From contig NZ_FWZX01000020.1 in NCBI RefSeq assembly GCF_900177295.1, positions 62,001 through 126,000 of the forward strand: a DNA stretch of 64,000 bases, given 5' to 3'. Both the position numbers and the translations under genes were made by a program. How positions within the stretch are numbered: position 1 is the stretch's first letter; each line of letters starts with the position of its first letter. The DNA is from Tistlia consotensis USBA 355 (GTDB taxonomy: Bacteria; Pseudomonadota; Alphaproteobacteria; Kiloniellales; DSM-21159). The notes beneath the pieces are model-generated. The model was not told the DNA's origin and ran no database searches. It saw only the letters and a program-made list of their open reading frames with translations. Shown here piece after piece: positions 1-9,244 of this stretch.

Positions 1-375
1 ATCGACCCGGCGAGCGGGACGATCCGCGCCCGCGCCCGCTTCGACAACGCCGACGGCACGCTGCTGCCCGGCATGTTCGTGACGGTGCGCCTGGGCGACG
101 CCGCCGAGCGCGAGGCGCTGCTGCTGCCCGAGCGCGCGATCGGCTTCGACCAGAGCAAGACCTTCGTCTACCTCGTCGACGGCGCCGGCAAGGTCGCCTA
201 CCGCGAGGTCTCGCTCGGCCGGCAGATCGGCGCCGGGCGGGTCGTCCGCCGGGGCCTCGAGCCGGGCGACCGGGTCATCGTCGACGGGCTGCAGCACGTC
301 CGGCCCGAGATGCTCGTCGCGGCCAGCGAAGCCCCCGCGCCGGCGGCGGCGCAGCAGGCCGCGGCCGCGAACTGA
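1..375 (+). CDS. RND efflux periplasmic adaptor (membrane fusion protein), C-terminal fragment
   Basis: The reading frame is open from base 1, so the gene begins before the window; 124 codons remain. The visible part is the beta-barrel and membrane-proximal end of an AcrA/MexA-type adaptor: an opening like IDPASGTIRARARFDN, then LLPGMFVTVRL, LLPERAI, and a tail rich in Ala/Pro/Gln. Such adaptors are anchored in the inner membrane and connect an RND pump to an outer-membrane channel. The pump gene follows after 31 bases on the same strand, so the two are almost certainly one operon. The N-terminal lipoyl and hairpin domains lie outside the window. Confidence 0.9.
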   Translation: MDPASGTIRARARFDNADGTLLPGMFVTVRLGDAAEREALLLPERAIGFDQSKTFVYLVDGAGKVAYREVSLGRQIGAGRVVRRGLEPGDRVIVDGLQHVRPEMLVAASEAPAPAAAQQAAAAN

Positions 376-406
376 GCGCGCCGCCCTTCCGATCGGGCCC
401 GAAGCC

Positions 407-3400
407 ATGAACCTGTCCCGCTTCTTCATCGACCGGCCGATCTTCGCCGGCGTCATCTCGGTCGTCATCGTCCTGGCCGGCCTGGTCTCGCTGACCCAGC
501 TGCCGATCTCGGAGTATCCCGAGGTCGTGCCGCCGACCGTGGTGGTGAAGGCACAGTTCCCCGGCGCCAACCCCAAGGTCATCGCCGAGACCGTGGCCTC
601 GCCGCTGGAGGAGCAGATCAGCGGCACCGAGAACATGCTCTACATGTTCTCCCAGGCCTCGTCGGACGGCCTGCTGACCCTGACCGTGACCTTCAAGCTG
701 GGCACCGACCCGGACCTGGCCCAGCAGCTGGTGCAGAACCGGGTCAACCAGGCCCTGCCGCGCCTGCCGGAGGTCACGCGCAGCCTCGGCGTCACCACGG
801 TCAAGAGCTCGCCCGACCTGACCATGGTCGTGCACCTGACCTCGCCGAACCGGCGCTACGACATGCTGTACCTGCGCAACTACGCGGTGCTGAACGTCAA
901 GGACCAGCTGGCCAAGATCCAGGGCGTCGGCAGCGTCCAGCTGTTCGGCTCGGGCGACTACGCGATGCGCATCTGGCTCAACCCGCGCAAGGTCGCCGAG
1001 CGCGGCCTGACGCCCCAGGACGTGGTCGCCGCGGTGCGCAGCCAGAACCAGCAGGTCTCGGCCGGCGTGATCGGCGGCCCGCCCTACGGCGAGGGCGTCG
1101 AGCTGCAGCTGCCGCTCAACGTCCAGGGCCGGCTCGACGACGCCGAGCAGTTCGGCCAGATGATCGTCAAGCGCGACGCCTCGGGCGCCGTGACGCGCCT
1201 CAGGGACGTCGCGCGCATCGAGATCGACGCCGCCCAGTACGGCCTGCGCTCGCTGCTCGACAACCAGCCCGCCGTCGCCATCCCGATCTTCCAGTCGCCG
1301 GGCTCGAACGCGATCGAGATCTCCGACCAGGTCCGCGCGACCATGGCGGAGCTGTCGAAGAGCTTCCCCGAGGGCGTCTCCTACTCGGTGGTCTACGACC
1401 CGACGGTCTTCGTGCGCGGCTCGATCGAGGCGGTGATCCACACCCTGCTCGAGGCGCTGGTCCTGGTCGTGCTGGTCGTCGTCGTGTTCCTGCAGACCTG
1501 GCGCGCCTCGATCATCCCGCTGCTCGCCGTGCCGGTCTCGATCGTCGGCACCTTCGCGGTCATGCTGGCCTTCGGCTTCTCGATCAACGCGCTGTCGCTG
1601 TTCGGCCTGGTGCTGGCGGTCGGCATCGTCGTCGACGACGCGATCGTCGTGGTCGAGAACGTCGAGCGCAACATCGAGAACGGGCTCGGCGCGCGCGACG
1701 CGGCGGTCCGCGCCATGACCGAGGTCACCAGCCCGATCGTCGCCATCACCCTGGTGCTCTGCGCGGTCTTCGTGCCGATCGCCTTCGTGACCGGCCTGAC
1801 CGGCCAGTTCTATCGCCAGTTCGCCCTGACCATCGCGATCTCGACGGTGATCTCGGCCTTCAACTCGCTGACCCTCAGCCCGGCCCTGGCGGCGATCCTG
1901 CTGAAGCCGCACGGCGCGCCGAAGGACTGGCTGACCCGCGCCATCGACCGGGTCTTCGGCGGCTTCTTCCGCCGCTTCAACCAGGTCTTCCGGCGCGGCT
2001 CCGAGCACTACGGCGGCGGCGTCGCCCGGACCTTCCGCCACAAGGCGGTGGCGCTGCTGGTCTACGGCCTGCTGCTCGGCGGCGCCTATGCCGGCTTCCA
2101 GGCCGTGCCGCCGGGCTTCGTGCCGGTCCAGGACAAGCAGTACCTGGTCAGCTTCGCCCAGCTGCCGGACGGCGCCACCCTCGACCGCACCGAGCGGGTG
2201 ATCCGCGAGATGTCGGAGATCGCCGACCGCGAGCCCGGGGTCGAGAGCGCCGTCGCCTTCCCGGGCCTGTCGATCAACGGCTTCATCAACAGCGCCAGCG
2301 CCGGCATCGTCTTCGTCACGCTGAAGCCCTTCGACCAGCGCCGCTCGGCCGACCTCTCGGGCTTCGCCATCGCACAGAAGCTGCAGGCCAGGTACGCCGG
2401 CATCAAGGACGCCTTCGTCGCGATCTTCCCGCCGCCCCCGGTCCAGGGCCTGGGCACGATCGGCGGCTTCAAGCTGCAGGTCGAGGACCGCCGGGACGTC
2501 GGCTACGAGGCGCTCGACACGGTCATGAAGCAGGTCGTCGCCAAGGCCCGCCAGGCGCCGGAGCTGGCCGGGGTGTTCACCAGCTACGCGATCAACGCGC
2601 CGCAGCTCTATGCCGATCTCGACCGCACCCGGGCGCGCCAGCTCGGCGTCGAGGTCGAGAATGTCTTCGCCGCGCTGCAGATCTACCTCGGCTCGCTCTA
2701 TGTCAACGACTTCAACAAGTTCGGCCGGACCTACCAGGTCATCGCCCAGGCCGACGGCCAGTTCCGCGCGCATCCCGACGACATCCTGCGGCTGGAGACG
2801 CGCAGCAACGACGGCAGGATGGTGCCGCTCGGCGCGCTGCTCCGGGTCAGCAGCACGACCGGGCCGGAGAGCGCCATGCGCTACAACGGCTTCCGCTCCG
2901 CCGACCTCAACGGCGGCCCGGCGCCGGGCTACTCCAGCGGCCAGGCCCAGCAGGCGATGGTCAGGATCCTGAAGGAGACGCTGCCGCCGGGCATGGGCTT
3001 CGAGTGGACGGAGCTGACCTACCAGCAGGAGATCGCGGGCAACACGGCGATCATCGTCTTCCCGATCTGCGTGCTGCTGGTCTTCCTGGTGCTGGCCGCC
3101 AGGTACGAGAGCCTGCTGCTGCCGCTGGCGATCATCCTGATCGTGCCGCTCTGCCTGCTCTCGGCGATCGCCGGCGTCTGGCTGGCCGGCGGCGACAACA
3201 ACATCTTCACCCAGATCGGCCTCTTCGTGCTGGTCGGCCTGGCCTGCAAGAACGCCATCCTGATCGTCGAGTTCGCCCGCGAGATCGAGGCCCGCGGCCA
3301 GAGCACGATCGCCGCAGCGGTCGAGGCGGCGCGCCTGCGCCTGCGGCCGATCCTGATGACCTCCTTCGCCTTCATCATGGGCGTCGTGCCGCTGGTCGTC

Positions 3401-3571
3401 TCGAGCGGCGCCGGCGCCGAGATGCGCCACGCCATGGGCGTCGCCGTCTTCTCCGGCATGCTCGGCGTCACGGTCTTCGGCCTGTTCCTGACGCCGCTCT
3501 TCTACGTCCTGCTGCGCGGCCTGGAGAAGCGGGTCACCGGCGAGGCGCGGGTGCCGGTGGCGGCGGAGTGA
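407..3571 (+). CDS. RND family efflux pump, AcrB/MexB-type inner-membrane transporter
   Basis: A 1054-residue protein, the normal length for hydrophobe/amphiphile RND pumps (HAE-1). It opens with MNLSRFFIDRPIFAGVISVV, the usual first transmembrane helix. The proton-relay aspartates appear in the motif VDDAIVVVENVERNI (Asp410-Asp411). Two large periplasmic loops separate the two sets of six helices, and the C-terminal helix pack has the typical GLACKNAILIVEFA motif. It should export drugs, solvents or similar compounds by proton antiport, together with the adaptor encoded just upstream. No outer-membrane channel gene follows, so a TolC-like partner must be elsewhere. The downstream LysR gene starts 60 bases after the stop and may or may not control it. 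The substrate cannot be read from sequence. Confidence 0.97.
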   Translation: MNLSRFFIDRPIFAGVISVVIVLAGLVSLTQLPISEYPEVVPPTVVVKAQFPGANPKVIAETVASPLEEQISGTENMLYMFSQASSDGLLTLTVTFKLGTDPDLAQQLVQNRVNQALPRLPEVTRSLGVTTVKSSPDLTMVVHLTSPNRRYDMLYLRNYAVLNVKDQLAKIQGVGSVQLFGSGDYAMRIWLNPRKVAERGLTPQDVVAAVRSQNQQVSAGVIGGPPYGEGVELQLPLNVQGRLDDAEQFGQMIVKRDASGAVTRLRDVARIEIDAAQYGLRSLLDNQPAVAIPIFQSPGSNAIEISDQVRATMAELSKSFPEGVSYSVVYDPTVFVRGSIEAVIHTLLEALVLVVLVVVVFLQTWRASIIPLLAVPVSIVGTFAVMLAFGFSINALSLFGLVLAVGIVVDDAIVVVENVERNIENGLGARDAAVRAMTEVTSPIVAITLVLCAVFVPIAFVTGLTGQFYRQFALTIAISTVISAFNSLTLSPALAAILLKPHGAPKDWLTRAIDRVFGGFFRRFNQVFRRGSEHYGGGVARTFRHKAVALLVYGLLLGGAYAGFQAVPPGFVPVQDKQYLVSFAQLPDGATLDRTERVIREMSEIADREPGVESAVAFPGLSINGFINSASAGIVFVTLKPFDQRRSADLSGFAIAQKLQARYAGIKDAFVAIFPPPPVQGLGTIGGFKLQVEDRRDVGYEALDTVMKQVVAKARQAPELAGVFTSYAINAPQLYADLDRTRARQLGVEVENVFAALQIYLGSLYVNDFNKFGRTYQVIAQADGQFRAHPDDILRLETRSNDGRMVPLGALLRVSSTTGPESAMRYNGFRSADLNGGPAPGYSSGQAQQAMVRILKETLPPGMGFEWTELTYQQEIAGNTAIIVFPICVLLVFLVLAARYESLLLPLAIILIVPLCLLSAIAGVWLAGGDNNIFTQIGLFVLVGLACKNAILIVEFAREIEARGQSTIAAAVEAARLRLRPILMTSFAFIMGVVPLVVSSGAGAEMRHAMGVAVFSGMLGVTVFGLFLTPLFYVLLRGLEKRVTGEARVPVAAE

Positions 3572-3631
3572 CGGGCCGAGGGCGGATCCGGCCGATTGGA
3601 TCGAAGCGGCCCCCCGTGCTTCACTCAGGCC

Positions 3632-4609
3632 ATGGCCCTCCGCCCCTCGCTCGCCTCACGCTCGATCATCGGGCATCTCGCAACCTTCATCGCGGTCGCG
3701 GAGACCCGCTCGTTCCGGGCGGCGGCGGAGCAGATCGGGCGCTCGCAGCCGGCGGTGACGGCGCAGATCGCGCAGCTGGAGGAGCTGCTCGGGGTCAAGC
3801 TCTTCACCCGCACGACCCGGCAGGTCACGCCGACCCTGGCCGGGCGCGAGCTCCTGGAGCGCGCCAAGCGCCTGGTCGTCGAGACCGAGGAGCTGGTCCG
3901 CGACTTCCAGAGCGAGGACGCGCTGACCCGCGGCCGGGTCAGCGTCTCGGCCTCGCCGACCGTGGCGATCGGCCTGATGTCGCGCGCCCTGGTCCACTTC
4001 GAGCGCGAGTATCCCGGGATCTCCGTCTCGATCCGCGAGGACTTCGCCGACGAGATGTTCGAGGCGCTGCTGACCGGCCACGTCGAGATCGGTGTCGGGC
4101 CCTTCGCCCACGTGCCCGAGCGGCTCACCTTCGAGCCGATCCTGGAGCAGCCCTTCTACCTGATCCTGCCGCGCGGCCATGGCCTGGCCCGGCGCCGCCG
4201 GGTCCGCTTCGGCGAGATCGAGGGCCTGCCGCTGGTGCTGCCGGCCAAGGGGACGACCGCCCGGGCCCTGGTCGAGCGGACCGCCCGCCAGGCCGGCTTC
4301 CTGCCGCACATCAAGTGCGACGCCATGCAGTACCAGACCATCGCCACCATGGTCGCCGCCGGCCTGGGCATCACCGTGATGCCGATGGTCGACCGCCGCA
4401 TGCTGTCGGCGCTGGAGCTGGTCGCGCTGCCCTTCGCCGACCTCGCCCCCTACCGCGAGGTCGGCATCCTGGCGCGGCGCAGCGAGCCCTGCTCGGCCGC
4501 GACCCGGGCCTTCCTGGACCTGCTGGGGCTGCTCTGCGCCAACCAGGCCGACCTCGGCGAGATCGGCCTCAGGCCGCTGTCCGGGCGTCCGACGGCGGCA
4601 GCCCGCTGA
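3632..4609 (+). CDS. LysR family transcriptional regulator
   Basis: A 325-residue LysR-type regulator. The N-terminal winged helix-turn-helix is clear (HLATFIAVAETRSFRAAAEQIGRSQPAVTAQIAQLEE, broken here only for description), followed by a type 2 periplasmic-binding-like effector domain. The ATG at 3632 is chosen because the LysR domain starts soon after it; a TTG at 3596 would add 12 unconserved residues. It is followed, same strand, by the GST/TRAP catabolic block, with a 119-base gap holding palindromes. It is therefore the best candidate regulator of that block, although LysR genes are more often divergent from their targets. The effector is unknown. Confidence 0.93.
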   Translation: MALRPSLASRSIIGHLATFIAVAETRSFRAAAEQIGRSQPAVTAQIAQLEELLGVKLFTRTTRQVTPTLAGRELLERAKRLVVETEELVRDFQSEDALTRGRVSVSASPTVAIGLMSRALVHFEREYPGISVSIREDFADEMFEALLTGHVEIGVGPFAHVPERLTFEPILEQPFYLILPRGHGLARRRRVRFGEIEGLPLVLPAKGTTARALVERTARQAGFLPHIKCDAMQYQTIATMVAAGLGITVMPMVDRRMLSALELVALPFADLAPYREVGILARRSEPCSAATRAFLDLLGLLCANQADLGEIGLRPLSGRPTAAAR

Positions 4610-4619
4610 TCGGATTTCC

Positions 4620-4658
4620 TGATCAATTAATCACCCTTTTGAGTTTGTCGCTGATCAG
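4620..4658. promoter_or_regulatory. Candidate LysR operator region upstream of the GST/TRAP block
   Basis: This AT-richer stretch lies between the LysR gene and the GST-like gene. It contains the near-palindrome TGATCAATTAATCA (4620-4633) and, 17 bases further on, the perfect 8-base palindrome CTGATCAG (4651-4658). Interrupted palindromes of this kind are typical LysR binding sites, and TGATC recurs in both. A promoter for the block should lie here, but no convincing -35/-10 pair with normal spacing was found. The operator call is inference from position and symmetry. Confidence 0.4.
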
Positions 4659-4728
4659 TAACCGCCCCTAAGCTTTCTCCAGTGAACCGACGGGCCGGCA
4701 GAGCCCGCGGCGGCCGGAGGAAGACTTC

Positions 4729-5325
4729 TTGCGATTCTACTGGAACGGCACCTCGCCCTTCGTGCGAAAGGTCTCGGTCGTGCTGATCGAGCTCGGCCTG
4801 TGGGACGCGGTCGAGCGCGTCCAGACCAATCCGCGCGACCAGGCCAGCGGCTTCTGGGACAGGAACCCGCTGGCCAAGGTGCCGGCCTTCGAGCTGGACG
4901 ACGGCCAGGTGCTGTTCGACTCGCCGGTGATCTGCGCCTGGCTCGACGAGACCCACGGCGGCGGCCGGCTGTCGGGCACCGGCGAACGTCGCTGGCGCAT
5001 CCAGACCCTGTCGGCGCTCGCCGACGGCGCCATCGAGGGCGGCCTGCTGGCGCGCCAGGAGACGATGCGGCCGGAGGGCGAGCAGTCGCCGGCCTGGATC
5101 GACAAGCAGCTGGCGATCGCCCAGCGCGGGCTGGACCGGCTGGACGCCTCGGTCGCGGAGCTCGCCGGCGAGCCGAACCTGGCGGCGATCGGGGCCGCCT
5201 GCGGCATCGCCTGGCTGGGCTTCCGTCATTCCCGGATCGACTGGCTGCAGGGGCGGCCCCGCCTCGCCGAATGGTACGCCGGCTTCGCCGAGCGCCCCTC
5301 GATGACCGGAACCCTGCCCGGCTGA
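4729..5325 (+). CDS. Glutathione S-transferase family protein
   Basis: A 198-residue protein with a thioredoxin-like N-terminal GST domain (SPFVRKVSVVLIELGLWD, then NPLAKVPAFELDDGQVLFDS with the cis-proline and the SP/DS glutathione-binding turn) and an all-helical C-terminal domain. The start is TTG, preceded at good spacing by GGAGGA; no in-frame ATG fits better. It may conjugate or isomerise a substrate with glutathione. It stands first in a co-directional block with a TRAP importer and several catabolic enzymes, 92 bases ahead of the TRAP binding-protein gene. A maleylpyruvate-isomerase-like role next to the FAH-family gene is conceivable but not shown. Confidence 0.88.
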   Translation: MRFYWNGTSPFVRKVSVVLIELGLWDAVERVQTNPRDQASGFWDRNPLAKVPAFELDDGQVLFDSPVICAWLDETHGGGRLSGTGERRWRIQTLSALADGAIEGGLLARQETMRPEGEQSPAWIDKQLAIAQRGLDRLDASVAELAGEPNLAAIGAACGIAWLGFRHSRIDWLQGRPRLAEWYAGFAERPSMTGTLPG

Positions 5326-5417
5326 GGCCGCGGCACGCAAGCAAACCACCAAGAGGCCGCGGACAGAAGCAACGGCCCGGACAAATCAGAACCGAACCAA
5401 GACGGGAGGAACGTCGG

Positions 5418-6452
5418 ATGAAGAAGGTAGATCGCCGCAAGGTGCTGGCCGGCATGAGCGCGGGCGCGCTCGCGCTCGGCCTCGGGGCCCGCCCGCTGCG
5501 TGCCGCCAAGATCGAGGTCACGGTCGCGCACGGCAGCCCTCTGAAGCACGTCATCGCGGCCCAGGGCGTGCAGCCCTGGATGGACCGGGTGACCGAGCTG
5601 ACCGGCGGCGCGGTCAAGTTCAACTACTACCCGGCCGGCCAGATCGCCAAGCTGAAGGAGCTGCTCTCGGCCCTGCAGAGCGGCGTCGCCGACTTCGTGC
5701 CGGTGCCGGTCGGCTACGTCTCCGACAAGCTGCCGCTCAACGGCGTGTCGATGCTGCCGGGCCTCGGCGGCTCGTCCCAGGCGATCGTCACGGCGCACAG
5801 CGACCAGCTGGCCGACGGCGGCGCGCTGGCCAAGGAGTTCGCCTCGCAGGACTGCGATCCGCTCTGGGTCATGGCCTTCCCGCCCTACCAGATCGTCTCC
5901 ACCGGCGACCCGATCAAGACGGTCGACGACTTCAAGGGCAAGGTCATCCGCTCGGCCGGCGGCTCGATGAACCTGGTGATCAACGCGCTCGGCGCCTCGC
6001 CGGCCGAGATCCCGGTCAGCGACATGTACGTGGCCCTGGAGCGCGGCACGGTCGGCGCGACGATCTCGGCGCTGTCCAGCCTCAAGCCCTACAAGGTCGA
6101 CGAGATCATGAAGGCGGCCAGCACCAACGGCTCGTTCGGCACCTTCGTCAACATCTTCTGCGGCAACGCCAAGAAGATGGCCAGCCTGCCGAAGGAGATC
6201 CGGGACGCCATGGTCCAGGCCGGCAAGGACACGCAGACCTCGGCCTCGACCTTCATGGACAACGAGGTCGGCGGCCTGATCAAGGAGTTCGAGGGCGCGG
6301 GCAAGACGATGTACGCCTTCGCACCGGACCAGCTGAAGGCGATCAACGCCGAGCTCGCCAAGGTCCAGGACGAGTGGGTCAAGCGGCTCGCGGACCGCGG
6401 CCTGCCGGCCGACAAGGTGCTGGCGAAGTTCCGCGAGCTGACCGCGAGCTGA
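5418..6452 (+). CDS. TRAP transporter solute-binding protein, DctP family
   Basis: A 344-residue periplasmic binding protein of a tripartite ATP-independent importer. It has an N-terminal export signal with two adjacent arginines (VDRRKVLAGMSAGALALGLG), possibly Tat-dependent, ending near the RAAKIEV junction. The body carries DctP-family features, including PAGQIAKLKELLSALQSGVAD and the substrate-pocket region around DFKGKVIRSAGGSMN. The conserved arginine that usually clamps a carboxylate is likely the one in KVIRSAGG. The ATG at 5418 has GGGAGGA upstream. Both TRAP permease genes follow directly. The ligand is probably an organic acid, by analogy with the family and the downstream enzymes. 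Confidence 0.95.
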   Translation: MKKVDRRKVLAGMSAGALALGLGARPLRAAKIEVTVAHGSPLKHVIAAQGVQPWMDRVTELTGGAVKFNYYPAGQIAKLKELLSALQSGVADFVPVPVGYVSDKLPLNGVSMLPGLGGSSQAIVTAHSDQLADGGALAKEFASQDCDPLWVMAFPPYQIVSTGDPIKTVDDFKGKVIRSAGGSMNLVINALGASPAEIPVSDMYVALERGTVGATISALSSLKPYKVDEIMKAASTNGSFGTFVNIFCGNAKKMASLPKEIRDAMVQAGKDTQTSASTFMDNEVGGLIKEFEGAGKTMYAFAPDQLKAINAELAKVQDEWVKRLADRGLPADKVLAKFRELTAS

Positions 6453-6490
6453 GCGGCCGGCCCGATCGAAACGGCTGAGGCGAGGCGGCG

Positions 6491-7036
6491 ATGGCCTACG
6501 CGCACTGGCACGCACGCACCGACCGGGTGCTCTGCGTCGTCGAGAACGTCGCGGCCGTCGCCGCCGGCGCCGTCCTGGTGGCGATCATGGTGCTGGTCTC
6601 GCTCGACGCGATCCTGCGCCATGCCTTCGCCGCGCCGCTGACCTTCCAGCTGACCCTGACCGAGGACTACCTGCTGGTCGCCATGGTCCTGCTGGCCCTG
6701 CCCTGGGGCTACCGCAAGGGCGGCGCGATCCAGGTGCGCCTGCTGCTCGACAGCTGCCCGGCGGCCTTCAACCAGATGGTGATCCGGCTCGGCCTGCTCG
6801 CCGCCGCGGTCTACCTGGCGGCGCTCGCCTGGTTCTCCTGGGGGCGCTTCCTCGACGCACTGGTCAACGACGAGGTGACCATGGGCGTGATCGACTGGCC
6901 GGTCGACTGGTCCTGGGTCTGGGTGCCGCTCGGGCTCGGGCTGCTGGCCCTCCGGGTGCTGCTCGACGCCGTCGCCCCGACCCTCAAGCCGATCGGCAGC
7001 GACCACGAGGTCGAAGAAGGACCTGAGCACCCATGA
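6491..7036 (+). CDS. TRAP transporter small permease, DctQ family
   Basis: A 181-residue membrane protein with four predicted hydrophobic helices, the standard topology of the small TRAP subunit. Recognisable segments include VLVSLDAILRHAF and LLALPWGYRKGGAIQVRLL. The last four bases overlap the start of the large permease gene (ATGA arrangement), which indicates translational coupling. It works with the binding protein upstream and the DctM protein downstream to import the solute with sodium. Confidence 0.93.
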   Translation: MAYAHWHARTDRVLCVVENVAAVAAGAVLVAIMVLVSLDAILRHAFAAPLTFQLTLTEDYLLVAMVLLALPWGYRKGGAIQVRLLLDSCPAAFNQMVIRLGLLAAAVYLAALAWFSWGRFLDALVNDEVTMGVIDWPVDWSWVWVPLGLGLLALRVLLDAVAPTLKPIGSDHEVEEGPEHP

Positions 7037-8331
7037 CCATCCTGCTCGGTGTCGGCCTGCTGCTGGTGCTGATCGCCCTCGGCCTGCCGATCGGCTTCGC
7101 ACTCGGCATCGCCGGCACGATCTGCCTGCTCGTCATCGCGCCCGCGCCGGTCGTGCCGGGGCTGATGGAGAGCGTCGTCCACCACACGACCGCGAACTTC
7201 GTGCTGCTGACCATCCCGATGTTCGTGCTGATGAGCGAGCTGCTCAGCGCCGGCGGCGTCGCCCGCGACCTGATGCTGGCCTGCGGCCGCCTGCTGCGCC
7301 GGGTGCGCGGCGGCCTCGCGGTCACCGCGGTCCTGGCCGGCGCCGTGCTGGCCGCCGCCTCGGGCAGCAGCACCGCGGCGGTCGCGGCGATCGCCCGCTC
7401 GACCTTCCCGACCATGAAGGCGCTCGGCTACAAGCCCGGCTTCGCGGTCGGCACGATCTCGGTCGCCGGCACGCTGGCGATCATGATCCCGCCCTCGATC
7501 GCCTTCGTCGTCTACGGCATCATCTCCGAGGAATCGATCGGCAAGCTGTTCATCGCCGGCATCCTGCCCGGCCTGCTGACCGCGCTCGGCTACATCGTCA
7601 CGATCTCGCTCTGCGTCTGGCGCCGGCCCGAGCTGGCGCCGGCCCCGAAGGCCCGGCCGGCCTCGCTCGGCGCGGCGGCGGCGCCGGAGGAGCGCGGCCG
7701 GGTCTGGCCGGTGATGATCCTGATCGTCCTGGTGCTCGGCGCGCTCTACAGCGGCACGGCGACGCCCAGCGAGGTCGGCGCGATCGGCGCGATCGGCGCC
7801 CTGCTGATCACCGTGGTCATGGGCCGGCTCGACCGCCGCGCCTTCGGCGAGGCGATCGGCCACACGCTGCGCACCACGACGATGATCGTGACGATCATCT
7901 TCGGCGCCGTGCTGTTCGGCTACTTCATGGCCTTCACCCAGATGACCGGAGCGATCCTGGACTGGATCGCGGCCAGCAACCTGTCACCGCACGCCGTGCT
8001 GGCCCTGATCCTGGTCTTCTACGTGCTGCTCGGCATGTTCATGGACCAGTTCGCGATCATCGTGCTGACCGTGCCGATCACCCACGCCATCGCGACCGGC
8101 CTGGGCTTCGACGGCATCTGGTTCGGGGTGCTGATCGTCAAGACCGCCGAGATCGGCCTGATCACGCCGCCGGTCGGCCTCAACATCTTCATCGCCTCGG
8201 CCTCGACCGGCGTGCCGACGCGCCAGGGCTTCTCCGGCGTGCTGCCCTTCGTGCTGACCGAGCTGATCCTGCTGGTCGTCCTGGTCGCCTTCCCCTCGAT
8301 CACGCTCACCCTGCCGAGCCTGATGCGCTGA
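7033..8331 (+). CDS. TRAP transporter large permease, DctM family
   Basis: A 432-residue polytopic membrane protein with about eleven to twelve hydrophobic segments and characteristic DctM stretches such as TILLGVGLLLVLIALGLPIG, AAASGSSTAAVAAIA and AEIGLITPPVGLNIFI. This is the transport channel subunit, member of the ion transporter superfamily. A hydrophilic Ala/Arg-rich loop around residues 205-225 is a little longer than usual. It overlaps the small-permease gene by four bases and precedes the FAH-family gene by 46 bases, consistent with one operon. Confidence 0.96.
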   Translation: MTILLGVGLLLVLIALGLPIGFALGIAGTICLLVIAPAPVVPGLMESVVHHTTANFVLLTIPMFVLMSELLSAGGVARDLMLACGRLLRRVRGGLAVTAVLAGAVLAAASGSSTAAVAAIARSTFPTMKALGYKPGFAVGTISVAGTLAIMIPPSIAFVVYGIISEESIGKLFIAGILPGLLTALGYIVTISLCVWRRPELAPAPKARPASLGAAAAPEERGRVWPVMILIVLVLGALYSGTATPSEVGAIGAIGALLITVVMGRLDRRAFGEAIGHTLRTTTMIVTIIFGAVLFGYFMAFTQMTGAILDWIAASNLSPHAVLALILVFYVLLGMFMDQFAIIVLTVPITHAIATGLGFDGIWFGVLIVKTAEIGLITPPVGLNIFIASASTGVPTRQGFSGVLPFVLTELILLVVLVAFPSITLTLPSLMR

Positions 8332-8377
8332 GCAGCCGCGCCGTGCCCGTCCTCCCCGCCCCTTCAGAGAGTCCTTC

Positions 8378-9244
8378 ATGAAGCTCGTTACCTACGAAGC
8401 CGCTGGCCGGATCCGGGTCGGCCTGTTGAACGCCGGTCAGGTCGTCGACCTCGCCGACCTGCTGGACCCGGCGCCGGCCGACATGCTGGCGCTGCTGCAG
8501 GGCGGCCTGGAGCGGCTGCGCGCGGTCGCCGCGGAGGCGCTGCCGGAGGGCGAGCCGCTGGCCGCCGTCAGGCTGCTGGCGCCGGTTCCGCGGCCTGGCA
8601 AGGTGATCGGCGTCGGCCGCAACTACGGCGCCCACGCCGCCGAGGGCGGCCTGGAGGCGCAGGAGCAGCCGCGGCTCTTCACCAAGGTGCCCTCCTCGGT
8701 GGTCGGGCCCGGCGCGGCGATCGAGAAGCCGGCCGCCGTCACCCGCCTGGACTGGGAGGCCGAGCTGGCCGTCGTCGTCGGCCGCACGATGCGCGACGTG
8801 CCGGAGGCCGAGGCGCTCGACTTCGTCGCCGGCTACACGCTGCTCAACGACGTCTCGGCGCGCGAATTCCAGTTCGACGTCAAGCCGCCGCAGACCAGCT
8901 TCGCGAAATCGATGGACGGCTTCTGCCCGATGGGCCCCTGCCTGGTCACGGCGGACGAGATCCCCGACCCCGGCCACCTGCAGGTCCGCTGCCGGGTCAA
9001 CGGCAAAGTCATGCAGGACGGCAACACCCACGACATGATCTTCCCGGTGCCCACCGTGCTGTCCTACGTCAGCCGCTACCTGACCCTGGAGCCGGGCGAC
9101 GTCATCGCGACCGGCACGCCCGAGGGCGTCGGCGTGTTCCGCAAGCCGCCGGTCTACCTCGTGCCCGGCGACCGGGTCGAGGTCGAGATCCCCGGGATCG
9201 GCGTGCTGGAGAACCCGGTGGTGCTGCGCGGAGCCGGGGCATGA
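8378..9244 (+). CDS. Fumarylacetoacetate hydrolase family protein
   Basis: A 288-residue protein with a short N-terminal domain and a C-terminal FAH fold. Visible motifs are GVGRNYGAHAAEGG, the metal-ligand glutamates in WEAELAVVVG, NDVSAREFQ, and the closing IATGTPEGVGVF. Family members cleave C-C bonds in acylpyruvates or act as 2-hydroxyhepta-dienedioate isomerases, oxaloacetate decarboxylases or 2-keto-3-deoxy sugar acid hydrolases, using a divalent metal. Which reaction occurs here is not determinable. Its stop overlaps the ATG of the next gene by four bases, so the two are coupled. Confidence 0.93.
   Translation: MKLVTYEAAGRIRVGLLNAGQVVDLADLLDPAPADMLALLQGGLERLRAVAAEALPEGEPLAAVRLLAPVPRPGKVIGVGRNYGAHAAEGGLEAQEQPRLFTKVPSSVVGPGAAIEKPAAVTRLDWEAELAVVVGRTMRDVPEAEALDFVAGYTLLNDVSAREFQFDVKPPQTSFAKSMDGFCPMGPCLVTADEIPDPGHLQVRCRVNGKVMQDGNTHDMIFPVPTVLSYVSRYLTLEPGDVIATGTPEGVGVFRKPPVYLVPGDRVEVEIPGIGVLENPVVLRGAGA

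Noticed and set aside
275-3430. 1051-codon open frame antisense to the RND pump
   Set aside because: High GC bias leaves long open antisense frames; the translation is rich in Arg/Asp/His/Gly/Gln with no domain, while the sense frame is a textbook RND pump.
4730-5623. Minus-strand frames opposite the GST-like gene
   Set aside because: Arg/Ala/Pro-rich shadow translations without any conserved motif; the GST reading frame has a clear domain and ribosome-binding site.
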